The notes beneath the pieces are model-generated. The model did no database searches. It saw nothing but the letters and a program-made list of their open reading frames with translations, and was not told the origin of the DNA. DNA of 64,000 nt from contig NZ_PJRT01000002.1 of the NCBI RefSeq assembly GCF_002858935.1, positions 1-64,000 of the forward strand, given 5' to 3'. This DNA comes from Pantoea endophytica (GTDB taxonomy: Bacteria > Pseudomonadota > Gammaproteobacteria > Enterobacterales > Enterobacteriaceae). Below are positions 1 through 9,192 of the stretch, piece by piece (position 1 is the first letter of the stretch; every line of letters begins with the position of its first letter). A program made the translations under genes and the position numbers.

Positions 1-617
1 GAACCGTTATCCATCGTCATCCGGTCCGGCAGGCCGTAACGTTCAAAGACTCTGACCAGCTGCTTCTGCACCGTCTCACGCCGCTCATCAGCGCAGTGTA
101 CGAGGCAAAGCGAGAAGCGGGAGTGATCGTCAAGGAGGGTAAGCGGGTGGCAGCGGCCGCCGCCAAAGGGAAAATGCCCCTTGAAATCCATCTGCCAGAG
201 CTGGTTCGGGGCCGCATGTTCAAACCGGCCCGTGGCCGGGACACCCGGAGCTGAGCCCGGCAGCAGGTCGTGGCGGGCCATCAGGCTGTGGACGGTGCTG
301 AAGGCGGGCATGCGGTGTCCGCGGTCTTCGAGCCAGCGCTTTATCTTGCGCGCGCCCCAGTGCTGATGAAGTTCATGCGCCATACGAAGCAGGTCAGTGA
401 TGTCGTCAGACGAGCGGTTGGGAGAGTGATGGGGTATGCAGGGGCGGTCCTCAAGACCGGATTCTCCCTCTTCAGCCCAGCGGCGAAGCCACTTGTAGGC
501 AGTGGCGGAAGAAATGCCGTAGTGACGGCAGAGTGCGCGGATGTTCGCCCCGCCTTGCGAGGCGAGCAGAACAAACTCTTTACGTAATGACATGGTATCT
601 CTCGCATCCCAGGACAT
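1..617 (-). CDS. IS481-family transposase, N-terminal part (runs off window)
   Basis: The reverse strand gives an open frame from ATG at 617 to the window edge, about 205 codons. The N-terminal 50 residues form a helix-turn-helix (ISSATAYKWLRRW is its recognition end). The DDE integrase core begins with QLWQMDFKGHF, whose Asp is the first catalytic acid, followed by TLLDDHSRF. The frame is intact as far as it can be seen. An in-frame ATG at 629 is an alternative start. The gene reads in the same direction as the chemotaxis genes and lies downstream of them. Confidence 0.85.
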   Translation of the reverse strand, partial: MSWDARDTMSLRKEFVLLASQGGANIRALCRHYGISSATAYKWLRRWAEEGESGLEDRPCIPHHSPNRSSDDITDLLRMAHELHQHWGARKIKRWLEDRGHRMPAFSTVHSLMARHDLLPGSAPGVPATGRFEHAAPNQLWQMDFKGHFPFGGGRCHPLTLLDDHSRFSLCLVHCADERRETVQKQLVRVFERYGLPDRMTMDNG

Positions 618-662
618 AAGCGACTCCATAAACGGGTTCTTATGCCTTAGTTGTAAGTGTCT

Positions 663-700
663 ACCATGTCCCCGAACAAGTGTTCACCATGTCCCCGGAC
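663..700. repeat. Tandem transposase-site repeats in the IS end
   Basis: ACCATGTCCCCGAAC at 663-677 and ACCATGTCCCCGGAC at 686-700 differ at one base and are 23 bp apart, just inside the terminal TGTACA. Their role as transposase-binding sites is inferred from position. Confidence 0.6.
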
Positions 701-754
701 TGTACACCCACAAGTGGGAGAGGGAACCGATCGAGCCTGCATGGGGCAGCGTCT

Positions 755-778
755 CCCTCTCCCGCGTGCGGGAGAGGG
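755..778. repeat. REP-like perfect hairpin
   Basis: CCCTCTCCCGC (755-765), two bases, then GCGGGAGAGGG (768-778): a perfect 11-bp inverted repeat. No T-tract follows on either strand, so it is not a simple intrinsic terminator. CCCACAAGTGGGAGAGGG at 707-724, directly beside the IS tip, looks like the right-hand part of a second copy. Confidence 0.65.
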
Positions 779-807
779 CCGGGGTGAGGGACCGACCACT
801 CCGAAAC

Positions 808-2487
808 TTAAAACGTTTCCCAGTTGCTGTCCCCCGCTGCCGCGGTCAGCGCTTTACGCGGTGTGCCGAGCGTGGGGGGTGCGATCTGCGGATGACGCAC
901 GCCGCTTCTGGCCTGCGGCTGCGCGTGTGCCGCGCGCGGTACGCGGAACACCGCCACCGACTGGCTCAGGCGACTCGCCTGCTCTTCCAGCGAGGCCGCC
1001 GCCGCGGCAGACTCTTCCACCAGCGAGGCGTTCTGCTGCGTCACGCGATCCATCTCCGTCACCGCCTGGCCGACCTGATCGATACCACGGCTCTGCTCAT
1101 CCGATGCCGAGGCAATTTCGCCCATGATGTCGGTGACGCGCGTTACCGCATTAACGATATCGCTCATGGTCTCACCGGCGGTGCCCACCAGTTCAGATCC
1201 GCTGTTCACGCGGCTGACGGAGTCTTCAATCAACCCTTTAATCTCTTTCGCCGCCTGCGCGCTGCGCTGGGCCAGATTACGGACTTCACCCGCGACCACC
1301 GCAAAGCCACGGCCTTGCTCACCGGCGCGCGCCGCTTCTACCGCCGCGTTCAACGCCAGAATATTGGTCTGGAAGGCAATGCCATCGATAACGCTGGTGA
1401 TGTCGGCGATCTTCTTCGAACTGCCGGCGATGTCGCTCATGGTGCGCACCACGCCTTGCACCACATCACCGCCCTTCTGCGCGGTTTCGGAAGCACTCAA
1501 CGCCAGCTGCGACGCCTGACGCGCGTTTTCGGCGTTCTGCTTCACGGTGGCGGTCAGCTGTTCCATGCTGGCGGCGGTCTGCTCCAGTGAAGCCGCCTGC
1601 TCTTCGGTACGTGCCGAGAGATCGTTGTTGCCCGCAGAGATTTCGCTCGCTCCGGTAAAGATGGCATCCGAACCGTCACGCACATCACTCACCGTGCGCA
1701 CTAGCGACTGCTGCATCTCATGCAGGCTTTCCGCCAGCTGGCTCATTTCGTTGCGTCCTTCGACCGTGATGCGCTGCGTCAAATCGCCCTGCGCAATGTG
1801 CTGAATATGCTGGATATTCTCATTAAGCGGCTTGATGAGGATTTTGCGCATGCCAAACCAGCACAGCACAATCACCGCCACCACAATCGCCAGCACCGCG
1901 CCTAACAGCCAGATCATGTGATCGTAGGCTGAGCTGTTGGCTTCGACGCCCGCCGCAGTCAGGCGATCCTGATCGGCACGCCATTGGCGGTACTCTTTCA
2001 GGAAGGCGTTTTGGCTTGGCGCAACCGGCGCTTTGGCTGCCTGATCGAGATCTTTTGCGACCAACGCGTCCTGCAACTGGCCTAGCGCGCTGGCATAGGC
2101 GGTATAGGTTTGATCGAGACGTTTGTTGAGCGCGGCATCCTGTCCCGGCGTGTCCGGCGTCGCTTTAAACAGCTGGTAGTTATCGGCGGCCTCTTTCTGG
2201 AAGGCTTTGCTGTCGCCGTACAAACCGGCGATATCCGCTTCGGTACCGGTCAGTTTGCTGGTTGCCATGCGCAGCTGAATGCGGGTTAACACCACACGGC
2301 TCTGATTGAGGCTCATGTAGGCGTCGTTGATGGCGGCGGTGTTTTTGCTCGCCAGTTGTGAAACGTTAAAACTGTTTTTGTCATCGCTTAGCGCTTTAAA
2401 AAACAGTGAGCCGGATGCCAGCTGTAAAAAGCCAAACACTAACAACACCAGCAATAAGCTGGTGACAACGCGGATTCTCGTAAACAT
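808..2487 (-). CDS. Methyl-accepting chemotaxis protein (Tar/Tsr type)
   Basis: A 559-residue inner-membrane chemoreceptor. Membrane segment 1 spans about residues 8-28. A four-helix periplasmic sensor follows to about 190, then membrane segment 2 at about 193-213, a HAMP linker, and the conserved signalling tip ([20 protein letters not shown]). It ends in NWETF, the pentapeptide docking site for CheR and CheB, so it is a full-length major receptor able to adapt. Its ligand cannot be read from sequence. It is 170 bp downstream of cheW, the place of tar/tap in the E. coli meche operon. Confidence 0.95.
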   Translation of the reverse strand: MFTRIRVVTSLLLVLLVFGFLQLASGSLFFKALSDDKNSFNVSQLASKNTAAINDAYMSLNQSRVVLTRIQLRMATSKLTGTEADIAGLYGDSKAFQKEAADNYQLFKATPDTPGQDAALNKRLDQTYTAYASALGQLQDALVAKDLDQAAKAPVAPSQNAFLKEYRQWRADQDRLTAAGVEANSSAYDHMIWLLGAVLAIVVAVIVLCWFGMRKILIKPLNENIQHIQHIAQGDLTQRITVEGRNEMSQLAESLHEMQQSLVRTVSDVRDGSDAIFTGASEISAGNNDLSARTEEQAASLEQTAASMEQLTATVKQNAENARQASQLALSASETAQKGGDVVQGVVRTMSDIAGSSKKIADITSVIDGIAFQTNILALNAAVEAARAGEQGRGFAVVAGEVRNLAQRSAQAAKEIKGLIEDSVSRVNSGSELVGTAGETMSDIVNAVTRVTDIMGEIASASDEQSRGIDQVGQAVTEMDRVTQQNASLVEESAAAAASLEEQASRLSQSVAVFRVPRAAHAQPQARSGVRHPQIAPPTLGTPRKALTAAAGDSNWETF

Positions 2488-2624
2488 AGTTTGCCCTGGA
2501 AAATGAAGGAAAAAATCGTACCGATCGGTTATCGACCAGGGGCGGAGAAGATTGAGGGATATTACAGCGATTTTTTGCGGATTTATTGTTGATTTGTAAG
2601 GAATTAATTAATGTATGTAATGAT

Positions 2625-2650
2625 AACGGGCCGCAGCAGCGCGGCCCGTT
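2625..2650. repeat. Strong hairpin just after cheW
   Basis: AACGGGCCGC (2625-2634), a six-base loop, then GCGGCCCGTT (2641-2650): a perfect 10-bp stem starting 7 nt after the cheW stop. There is no T-tract on the minus strand. It may trim or attenuate the transcript between cheW and the receptor gene. Confidence 0.45.
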
Positions 2651-2657
2651 GCGGGGA

Positions 2658-3155
2658 CTATGCAGTACGCAGGTTATCCACCAGCGCCATCTCTTCGCTG
2701 CTCAGCAGCTTTTCGATGTCGACCAGAATCAGCATACGTTCACCCAGCGCGCCCAGACCGGTCAGGTACTCGGTGGACATGGTGACCGCGAACTCCGGTG
2801 AAGGACGAATCTGCTCTTGCGTCAGCGACAGCACGTCAGAAACGCCATCCACCACGATGCCCACCACGCGATGCTCAAGATTCAGCACGATCACCACGGT
2901 GTTCTCGTTGTACACCACATCCGGCTGCGAGAACTTCACACGCAGGTCGATGATCGGCACGATCACGCCGCGCAGGTTGGTGACGCCTTTGATGAATTCC
3001 GGCGTGTTGGCGATGCGGGTTACCTGATCGTAACCGCGAATCTCCTGCACTTTCAGAATGTCGATGCCGTACTCTTCGTCACCCAGTGTGAAAACTAAGA
3101 ATTCCTGGCCCACGGTTTCGCCAGCGATTTTGGTCACGGTTGCCATGTCAGTCAT
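2658..3155 (-). CDS. cheW: Chemotaxis coupling protein CheW
   Basis: A 165-residue cytoplasmic adaptor that links receptors to the kinase CheA. It is almost entirely one CheW domain: [18 protein letters not shown] starts the fold and [13 protein letters not shown] is the conserved core. Length and the opening MTDM match E. coli CheW. The ATG at 3155 has an AAAGGG-type ribosome site. It follows cheA by 22 nt and must be cotranscribed with it. Confidence 0.97.
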   Translation of the reverse strand: MTDMATVTKIAGETVGQEFLVFTLGDEEYGIDILKVQEIRGYDQVTRIANTPEFIKGVTNLRGVIVPIIDLRVKFSQPDVVYNENTVVIVLNLEHRVVGIVVDGVSDVLSLTQEQIRPSPEFAVTMSTEYLTGLGALGERMLILVDIEKLLSSEEMALVDNLRTA

Positions 3156-3177
3156 TTTTTTACCCTTTCGTTATCTA

Positions 3178-5154
3178 TTACGCTGCGGCACCGGCCACAC
3201 GCTTTTCACGGTTCAACGATTGCAGTGCTGAGACATCCACAATCAGCGCCACGCTACCATCGCCTAAAATGGTGGCGGCAGAGATGCCCGGCACTTTGCG
3301 ATAGTTGCTTTCAAGGTTTTTCACTACCACCTGATGCTGACCAATCAGCTGATCGACCAGCAGCGCATAGCGACGGCCTGCGCTTTGCAGAATCACCACA
3401 ATGCCTTGCGTGGCGTCGGTTTTGGCATTCTGCACCTCAAACACATTCCACAGTTCCACCAGCGGCAGATATTCGCCACGCACTTCCAGCACGCGCTCGC
3501 CACCGGCCAGCGGTTTCAGCTCTTCTGCGGTTGGCTGCAGCGATTCCATTACCGCGTTGAGCGGCAGAATGAACACTTCGTTAGCGACGCGGACTGACAT
3601 GCCGTCGAGGATCGCCAGCGTCAGCGGCAGCAGGATGCGAATGGTGGTGCCCTTGCCCTGCTTCGAGGAGATTTCGACGTGACCGCCCATCTCCTGAATA
3701 TTCCGTTTCACCACGTCCATGCCCACGCCACGTCCCGACACGTCGGTGACCTGCTCAGCGGTGGAGAAGCCCGGCGCGAAGATCAGCATGCCGACTTCTT
3801 CATCGCTCATGCTGTCGCTGACCGGCAGGCCAGACGACAGCGCTTTAGCCAGAATACGTTCGCGGTTCAGACCGGCACCGTCATCGATCACTTCGATGCA
3901 GATGTTGCCGCCCTGATGTTCCGCCGACAGCGTCAGGTTGCCAACGGCGGTTTTATTCGCAGCCAGACGTTTTTCCGGGGTTTCGATACCGTGATCGAGG
4001 CTGTTACGCACCAGGTGCGTTAACGGATCGATGATACGTTCAATCAGGCTCTTATCCAGCTCGGTTGAGCTGCCAAGCAGCGTCAGCTCCACTTCTTTGC
4101 CCAGCTTGCTGGCCAAATCGCGTACCAGACGCGGGAAGCGACTGAAGACGTACTCCATCGGCATCATACGAATCGACATCACCGATTCCTGCAAATCGCG
4201 GGCGTTACGCTCCAGCTGACCCATGCTGTTCAGCAGGTCGCCGTGCGCTACCGGATCCAGCGCACCGGAGCGCTGTGCCAGCATCGATTGGGTGATCACC
4301 AGTTCGCCAACCAGGTTAATCAGCTGGTCCACTTTCTCGACGGCAACACGGATGCTGCTGGATTCGCTGCCTTTGGCCGGTGCGGCGGCACGTTTAGGTT
4401 CGCGCTTCACCGCTGGGGTGATATCGGTCACGGTGGCGGTTTGCACCGGTTCAGCAGCCACTTCAGCAACCGGGGCGTCGGCAACCGCCGCCGCGCCTGT
4501 CGGGAAGTGAATCTGTGCTTCATCCAGCACAAAACAGAGCACCGCGACGATGTCATCTTTGCCGACGCCATCAATGGTAACGTCCAGCGAATTGGCGCCT
4601 TTCACCACGTTGCTGACGGTACCGAGATTGCCGAGCTCCTCCAGCATCAGCTCCGGCTCTTTCTCTTTCAGGTCAACCAGTTGCAGGCGCAGACCTGCGG
4701 CCGAAACTGGTGCTGCGATCTCAACCACTTCGGCGACTTTGGGCGCTTCAGGCGCAATGCCTTTCGCTTCCAGTGCCAGCTGACGCAGCGCTTCGCAGAT
4801 ATATTTAAAGCTTTCTGCATTCGGCTCCTGCGCCGTTTTATAGGCATCGAGCTGTTCTTGCATAATATCTTTGGTTTCCAAAAACAGGTTGATGATATCG
4901 GTGCTGAGCTGCATCTCGCCGCGGCGCGCACCATCCAGAATGTTTTCCAGGATGTGGGTGGTTTCCTGTAAAACCGTAAAGCCAAACGTACCGGCTCCGC
5001 CCTTGATGGAGTGGGCGGCGCGGAAGATGGCATTCAACTGCTCGGAATCGGGCTCCTGGGGATCAAGTCCCAACAGGTGTTGCTCCATATCCGCTAACAG
5101 CTCATCGGCTTCATCGAAAAACGTCTGGTAAAAATCGCTGATGTCCATGCTCAC
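3178..5154 (-). CDS. cheA: Chemotaxis histidine kinase CheA
   Basis: A 658-residue cytoplasmic kinase that passes phosphate to CheY and CheB. The HPt domain has His48 in AAHSIKGGAGTFG. A CheY-binding P2 domain lies around 155-230, then a dimerisation helix pair, an ATPase domain (DDGAGLNRERI, and SGRGVGMDVV) and a C-terminal CheW-like domain. The start is GTG at 5154 (MSMDISDFYQ), as in E. coli, with GAGGTGA upstream. It begins 4 nt after the motB stop, so translation is probably coupled. Confidence 0.97.
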   Translation of the reverse strand: MSMDISDFYQTFFDEADELLADMEQHLLGLDPQEPDSEQLNAIFRAAHSIKGGAGTFGFTVLQETTHILENILDGARRGEMQLSTDIINLFLETKDIMQEQLDAYKTAQEPNAESFKYICEALRQLALEAKGIAPEAPKVAEVVEIAAPVSAAGLRLQLVDLKEKEPELMLEELGNLGTVSNVVKGANSLDVTIDGVGKDDIVAVLCFVLDEAQIHFPTGAAAVADAPVAEVAAEPVQTATVTDITPAVKREPKRAAAPAKGSESSSIRVAVEKVDQLINLVGELVITQSMLAQRSGALDPVAHGDLLNSMGQLERNARDLQESVMSIRMMPMEYVFSRFPRLVRDLASKLGKEVELTLLGSSTELDKSLIERIIDPLTHLVRNSLDHGIETPEKRLAANKTAVGNLTLSAEHQGGNICIEVIDDGAGLNRERILAKALSSGLPVSDSMSDEEVGMLIFAPGFSTAEQVTDVSGRGVGMDVVKRNIQEMGGHVEISSKQGKGTTIRILLPLTLAILDGMSVRVANEVFILPLNAVMESLQPTAEELKPLAGGERVLEVRGEYLPLVELWNVFEVQNAKTDATQGIVVILQSAGRRYALLVDQLIGQHQVVVKNLESNYRKVPGISAATILGDGSVALIVDVSALQSLNREKRVAGAAA

Positions 5155-5158
5155 GGGA

Positions 5159-6190
5159 TCACCTCGGCTGTGAGGGTTGGTCTGGTGTCACCGCGCTCGC
5201 CGTGGGCGTCGCCGCTGCCGCAGGGGCCGTTGCAGCAGTCGGCGCAGCCGGTGTTGCAGTGGAACCTGTTGGGGCAGTCGACGCAGCCGGTACAGCGGGT
5301 GCGGTAATGTTGGGAATCATTTGCGCCGGGTCGCTCACCTGAACGGCATCGCTCTCGGCATTCTCTTTTTCAATCGCCGCTTCGGTGTCGTGATTCAACA
5401 CCAGCAGGCTAATGCGGCGGTTGACTGCATCATTAGCACCACGGTTTTTCAGCTTCATGGTGTCGGCCATACCGACCACACGCAGCATTTTGGCGCCGTC
5501 GAGGCCACCAATCACCAGCTCGCGCCGTGAGGCATTGGCACGATCCGCCGACAGTTCCCAGTTGCTGTAGCCACGATCGCCGTTGGCATACTGGAAATCA
5601 TCGGTGTGACCCGCGAGGCTGATTTTGTTCGGAATATCATTCAGCACCGGCGCGATAGTGCGCAGGATATCGCGCATGTAAGGCTCCACGTCCGCGCTGC
5701 CGGTTTTAAACATCGGGCGGTTCTGGCTATCGATAATCTGAATGCGCAGTCCCTCTTCGACCATGTTGATGATCAGATGCGGACGCAGCGCTTTCAGACG
5801 CGGGTCGGCTTCAATCAGCTGGTCGAGCTTTTCACGCAGGCGATTCAGGCGGATCTCCTCCAGCTTCTTCTTCTGCGCATCCATATCGACAATCTTCTTC
5901 ACTTCACCCTTCTGCTGCGTCGGATCATCGCCGCCGCCGGGGATCGGACTTTCGCTGTCGCTGCTGCGCTGACCGCCGGTCAACGCCACTTTCAGCGGCG
6001 TTTTAAAGTATTCCGCAATCTGGACCAACTCTTTGGGGCTGGAGATGGAGAGCAACCACATCACCATAAAGAACGCCATCATCGCCGTCATAAAGTCGGC
6101 ATAGGCAATCTTCCACGAACCGTGGCTCCCATGGTGACCTTTATGTTTGCGCTTTTTAACCAGCACAATGGGGCGATTGCCTGCTTTCAT
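5159..6190 (-). CDS. motB: Flagellar stator protein MotB
   Basis: A 343-residue stator subunit with a single N-terminal membrane helix carrying Asp32 ([13 protein letters not shown]), the proton-binding residue, and a periplasmic OmpA-type peptidoglycan-binding domain at about 140-275. The last 50 residues are low-complexity Ala/Pro/Thr, making the protein about 35 residues longer than E. coli MotB (308). It overlaps motA by ATGA and precedes cheA by 4 nt. Confidence 0.97.
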   Translation of the reverse strand: MKAGNRPIVLVKKRKHKGHHGSHGSWKIAYADFMTAMMAFFMVMWLLSISSPKELVQIAEYFKTPLKVALTGGQRSSDSESPIPGGGDDPTQQKGEVKKIVDMDAQKKKLEEIRLNRLREKLDQLIEADPRLKALRPHLIINMVEEGLRIQIIDSQNRPMFKTGSADVEPYMRDILRTIAPVLNDIPNKISLAGHTDDFQYANGDRGYSNWELSADRANASRRELVIGGLDGAKMLRVVGMADTMKLKNRGANDAVNRRISLLVLNHDTEAAIEKENAESDAVQVSDPAQMIPNITAPAVPAASTAPTGSTATPAAPTAATAPAAAATPTASAVTPDQPSQPR

Positions 6191-7074
6191 GAATTCTCAT
6201 CCGAAGTTTGTTTCGCCGGGTTCTTGGCGTTACGCACGTGCTCTTCCAGCTCCGAGAACGACGGACGTTCAGCGGAGTAAAGCGTTTTACGACCAAATTC
6301 CACCGCGATTTGCGGTGCGTAACCGTTGAGGCTGGAGAGCAACGTCACCTTCACGCACTGCATCATCTTGGTGGTTTCGGCACATTTCTGACGCAGCACC
6401 GATGCCAGCGGAGAGATAAAACCGTAGGCCAGCAAAATCCCGAGGAAAGTACCGACCATCGCGTGCGCCACTAACGCACCCAGTTCGGCCGCCGGACGGT
6501 CGGCTGACGCCAGTGCGTGCACCACGCCCATTACCGCCGCGACAATACCGAAAGCCGGTAAGCCATCACCCACCGCCGAGATACTTTGCGCGGGGACTTC
6601 ACACTCGTGCTCGTAGGTCTCAATCTCTTCATCCATCAACGCTTCAATTTCGAAGGCGTTCATATTTCCGCTGACCATCAAACGCAAATAATCGGTAATA
6701 AAATCGACTAACTGTTTATCGGACAAAATACGCGGATAGTTAGCGAAAATTTCACTCTGGCTGGGATCTTCAATGTCACGTTCTAATGACAACATGCCTT
6801 GCTGACGGGATTTCGCCATCAGGCGATAAAGCAGCGCCATTAAATCCATGTATACGGCTTTGTTATATTTCGAGCCGCGCATTAACAATGGCAGCGCTTT
6901 TAATGTTTTCTTAATCGATTTGCCATTATTGCCGACTAAAAAGGCACCAATACCGGCACCGCCGATAATGATCAGCTCCGCCGGTTGATAAAGCGCGCCT
7001 AAATGTCCGCCGACCATCGCGTAGCCGCCCAACACGGAGCCGACGACCACGATATAACCCAGAATTATCAGCAC
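6187..7074 (-). CDS. motA: Flagellar stator protein MotA
   Basis: A 295-residue four-helix inner-membrane stator subunit that couples proton flow to rotor torque. [20 protein letters not shown] begins helix 1 and [17 protein letters not shown] helix 2. The large cytoplasmic loop carries [16 protein letters not shown], and helices 3-4 lie at about 170-225. The start is GTG at 7074, the same start type as E. coli motA. I could not find a clear FliA promoter in the 130 bp between it and flhC. Confidence 0.97.
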   Translation of the reverse strand: MLIILGYIVVVGSVLGGYAMVGGHLGALYQPAELIIIGGAGIGAFLVGNNGKSIKKTLKALPLLMRGSKYNKAVYMDLMALLYRLMAKSRQQGMLSLERDIEDPSQSEIFANYPRILSDKQLVDFITDYLRLMVSGNMNAFEIEALMDEEIETYEHECEVPAQSISAVGDGLPAFGIVAAVMGVVHALASADRPAAELGALVAHAMVGTFLGILLAYGFISPLASVLRQKCAETTKMMQCVKVTLLSSLNGYAPQIAVEFGRKTLYSAERPSFSELEEHVRNAKNPAKQTSDENS

Positions 7075-7150
7075 AAAAAATCCTTACGTCCGTAACGTGT
7101 TGATGGAAGTTAAGCCAGAGAGCCGCAGGTGTTATTCGTTGATCGCAGGC

Positions 7151-7180
7151 AAAAAAAAAGCAGCGGTATTAACCGCTGCT
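7151..7180 (-). terminator. Intrinsic terminator after flhC
   Basis: On the minus strand AGCAGCGG, a six-base loop and CCGCTGCT (7180 down to 7159) run into a stretch of T (7159-7151, seen as A on the plus strand). It separates the flhDC transcript from motAB-cheAW. Confidence 0.85.
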
Positions 7181-7206
7181 GGATGTTTTCCACGATGCGA
7201 ACAAAC

Positions 7207-7785
7207 TTAAACGGCGCGTTTAACCTGTTCATCCAGCAGTTGTGGAAAGGTATCGGCAGAATCTGCAGAAAGTTTACGTCTTTTTACGGCACGTGATGGC
7301 GGCTGGCACAGGCTGCAGACAAAGCTGCCGATGGGCTGATGAGCGTGGTTAATAAAGCTGCCACCACAGCACTTACAGTCAGACAGTTCCAGCATGCCAC
7401 TTTCAACGAATCGCACCAGGGTCCATGCACGCGTTAGCGCCAACAGCGGGCCCTCGTCCGATTGCGGACACTGCTCAAGATACAAGCGATAAGCTTTGAT
7501 TACCGCTTCAACGCCACTGTTCAAGCCGGTTTTCAGCAGGAACTGCCAGGCGTTACAGAACATAGAAGAGTGGATATTTTGTTCCCAGGTCATGAACCAA
7601 TCGGTAGAGAATGGCAGCATACCTTTCGGTGGTGGCGCACCACGCAACTCTTTATAGAGTTTAATCAGGCGACCACGGCTCAGCTGAGTTTCACTCTCCA
7701 GCATTTGCAGTCGTGCGCCCAATGTAATCAGCTCCATGGCCAGCTGAATATCACGCGCTTCCTGAACAATACTTTTTTCGCTCAT
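7207..7785 (-). CDS. flhC: Flagellar master activator subunit FlhC
   Basis: A 192-residue partner of FlhD in the FlhD4C2 complex that activates class II flagellar promoters. The C-terminal zinc site is visible as CKCC and later CSLC (about residues 137-160). Length is the family norm. Its ATG overlaps the flhD stop by one base (TAATG), so the two subunits are translationally coupled. Confidence 0.97.
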   Translation of the reverse strand: MSEKSIVQEARDIQLAMELITLGARLQMLESETQLSRGRLIKLYKELRGAPPPKGMLPFSTDWFMTWEQNIHSSMFCNAWQFLLKTGLNSGVEAVIKAYRLYLEQCPQSDEGPLLALTRAWTLVRFVESGMLELSDCKCCGGSFINHAHQPIGSFVCSLCQPPSRAVKRRKLSADSADTFPQLLDEQVKRAV

Positions 7786-8135
7786 TAAACGGCCCTCTTC
7801 TTCGCAGAGACGTCATCTTTAGACGCATTTCGCAGGAGACGGCTGGATAATAAAATACCGGTGTGGATTTGCTGTAAGTCATCCACACGTGACTCTTGAG
7901 TCAGGCGATTAATATGGTTGTGATCGGTAAATCGGAACTGGCAAACCAGTTGGTTGGTTTCCGCTAATTTTACCATCTCAGGTAAAGTTAATTGCGACAA
8001 TGCATCAGCCATCGATTCATCGATGCCTAAACGAAACATTGCTGAAGCTTTTTCCTGGTTAATTAAACGCTGAGCAAGAAGCAAATATGACAGATTAATG
8101 TCATATATATGTTTTAGTAATTCTGATGTACCCAT
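7785..8135 (-). CDS. flhD: Flagellar master activator subunit FlhD
   Basis: A 116-residue subunit of the flagellar master regulator. [20 protein letters not shown] and [13 protein letters not shown] are family signatures. A frame extension of 13 codons exists upstream to 8174, but the ATG at 8135 gives the E. coli-like start ([12 protein letters not shown]) and length, so I chose it. Confidence 0.96.
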   Translation of the reverse strand: MGTSELLKHIYDINLSYLLLAQRLINQEKASAMFRLGIDESMADALSQLTLPEMVKLAETNQLVCQFRFTDHNHINRLTQESRVDDLQQIHTGILLSSRLLRNASKDDVSAKKRAV

Positions 8136-8390
8136 TTTTTTCCATCCTGATAGACGCGACACATATACGGCCACAGAATTAAATTGTTCTATGGTTCGGG
8201 CTGCTGGTTGGTAAATCTAAAGATGGCAAAAAATAATCAGGCTTGAGCCAACGTGCTCCTGACTGTTGCACTTTTCGTCAGGACACTGATCTGTAGTAAT
8301 CAAAACTCCAGGCCATTCTTTGCTTGAGTTGTAACCATCTTCCGTGACGTCTGCTTACAGTTTTTTAAGACTAATCTGAAAACAAGGCAA

Positions 8391-8397
8391 ATCTATA
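8391..8397 (-). promoter_or_regulatory. Candidate flhDC -10 box
   Basis: TATAGAT on the minus strand, with TTGTAT about 15 bp upstream as a weak -35. If transcription starts near 8383-8385, the CRP site is centred about 70 bp upstream, the distance known for E. coli flhDC, and the leader is about 250 nt. This is inferred from spacing. Confidence 0.45.
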
Positions 8398-8446
8398 TTG
8401 TCTGATTTCGACATACAACGTGAGTGGCGCGAAATTTTAGATAAAG

Positions 8447-8462
8447 TGTGATCCACGTCACA
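8447..8462. promoter_or_regulatory. CRP-cAMP binding site upstream of flhDC
   Basis: TGTGATCCACGTCACA fits the CRP consensus TGTGA-N6-TCACA at every fixed position. CRP activation of flhDC is established in E. coli. Confidence 0.8.
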
Positions 8463-9105
8463 CTTTTAAGGCAAATTTTTTCTCTAAACCTTCAGCAGCG
8501 CTTTTCTGTTGTCCATTTTTTGCGCGATTTCTGATTATTTCCTTAATATTTTGCTGAAGTAAGGCGGATTTTAGGCTGTGCGGAAGATTGTCATTACAAC
8601 GCGATCAGTTATCTGTCCTATAGGAATTAGGGTGCTATAACACGCCATATAAAGGATTATATGCAGCATAATACTCTGAATTAGCATGAAACTATTCGCT
8701 TCTAAATTAATCACTTACAGGGAATATTGCCCATGTGCCGTAAAGCGAGACGCTAGCGAAGCGTGAAGTCTGGGCGCAGAGCGCCAGGGAACTGTTAGTG
8801 GATTGTAGGGAGTGTTTAGCGCACGGCAGGGGATGTAACAGGGCGTTACATTAGAGAAATGAATGAATAGGCATTTTTCGGTTTGCTCCGCGATGACTAT
8901 CGGCCTGCCACCTGAGATCTTTAGGGTTGCGAGGAAAAAAAGCTCTTTTTGCCTTTCGATTGTATGCTTTTTAACCAAATCGTGCGCTTTTTGCTGATGA
9001 GTCAGCGCATTAGCGCTTAAAGAAATGAAATCGATTTCGTGAAGTTACAGTGGCGCGTGAAAACGCTGTGCAGCGGAGCGTAAATTCAAAAATGTGCGAT
9101 AAATC

Positions 9106-9171
9106 GCGCCGCTACGGAAGTGTGCAATAAGTGAGCAAAGCACCCAATGTTAGCATTTACCGTAGCGGCGC
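9106..9171. repeat. Palindromic intergenic repeat downstream of otsA
   Basis: GCGCCGCTACGG (9106-9117) is exactly complementary to CCGTAGCGGCGC (9160-9171), and the outer flanks pair imperfectly (TGCGATAAAT against ATTGTGCA-like sequence). It resembles the short palindromes common between genes in Pantoea and Erwinia. It lies after the otsA stop and may also end that transcript. Confidence 0.6.
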
Positions 9172-9192
9172 AATGTATTGTGCAATTAAGCG

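Larger units (their letters stand above)
1..706 (-). mobile_element. IS481-family insertion sequence, one end only
   Basis: Positions 1-617 read without a stop, on the minus strand, as an IS481-type transposase. Positions 618-706 are a non-coding end. The probable outer tip is TGTACA at 701-706, a usual TGT..ACA-type terminus. Two copies of ACCATGTCCCCGRAC lie at 663-677 and 686-700, 23 bp apart, as expected for transposase-binding repeats in an IS end. The other end is outside the window, so the element name and target duplication cannot be read. Confidence 0.8.
8136..9105. other. Gene-poor flhDC upstream region
   Basis: About 970 bp without a gene I can support. The part next to flhD is AT-rich and should hold its long leader and promoter, with a CRP site at 8447-8462. 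The only open frame of note (minus, 8715-8978, 87 codons) has no recognisable family or ribosome site. Its C-terminal end reads through a GC-richer patch with small hairpins around 8740-8790 that looks like a dispersed repeat rather than a gene. Confidence 0.5.

Noticed and set aside
663..700. CRISPR-like repeats
   Set aside because: Only two copies, 23 bp apart with an 8-bp gap, inside an IS end; no array or cas gene in the window.
755..778. Terminator for the chemoreceptor gene
   Set aside because: The stem is perfect but no T-tract follows on the minus strand, and the sequence fits a dispersed REP-like repeat.
541..1590. 349-codon plus-strand frame opposite the chemoreceptor
   Set aside because: It is antisense to a well-supported receptor gene, begins inside the IS and has no recognisable motif; it is a by-product of GC-rich codon use.
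7081..7150. FliA (sigma 28) promoter for motAB-cheAW
   Set aside because: I looked for TAAA-N15-GCCGATAA on the minus strand and found no acceptable match, so no promoter is claimed.
8715..8978. 87-codon minus-strand frame upstream of flhDC
   Set aside because: No ribosome site or recognisable family, and its C-terminal part reads through hairpin-rich repeat-like sequence.
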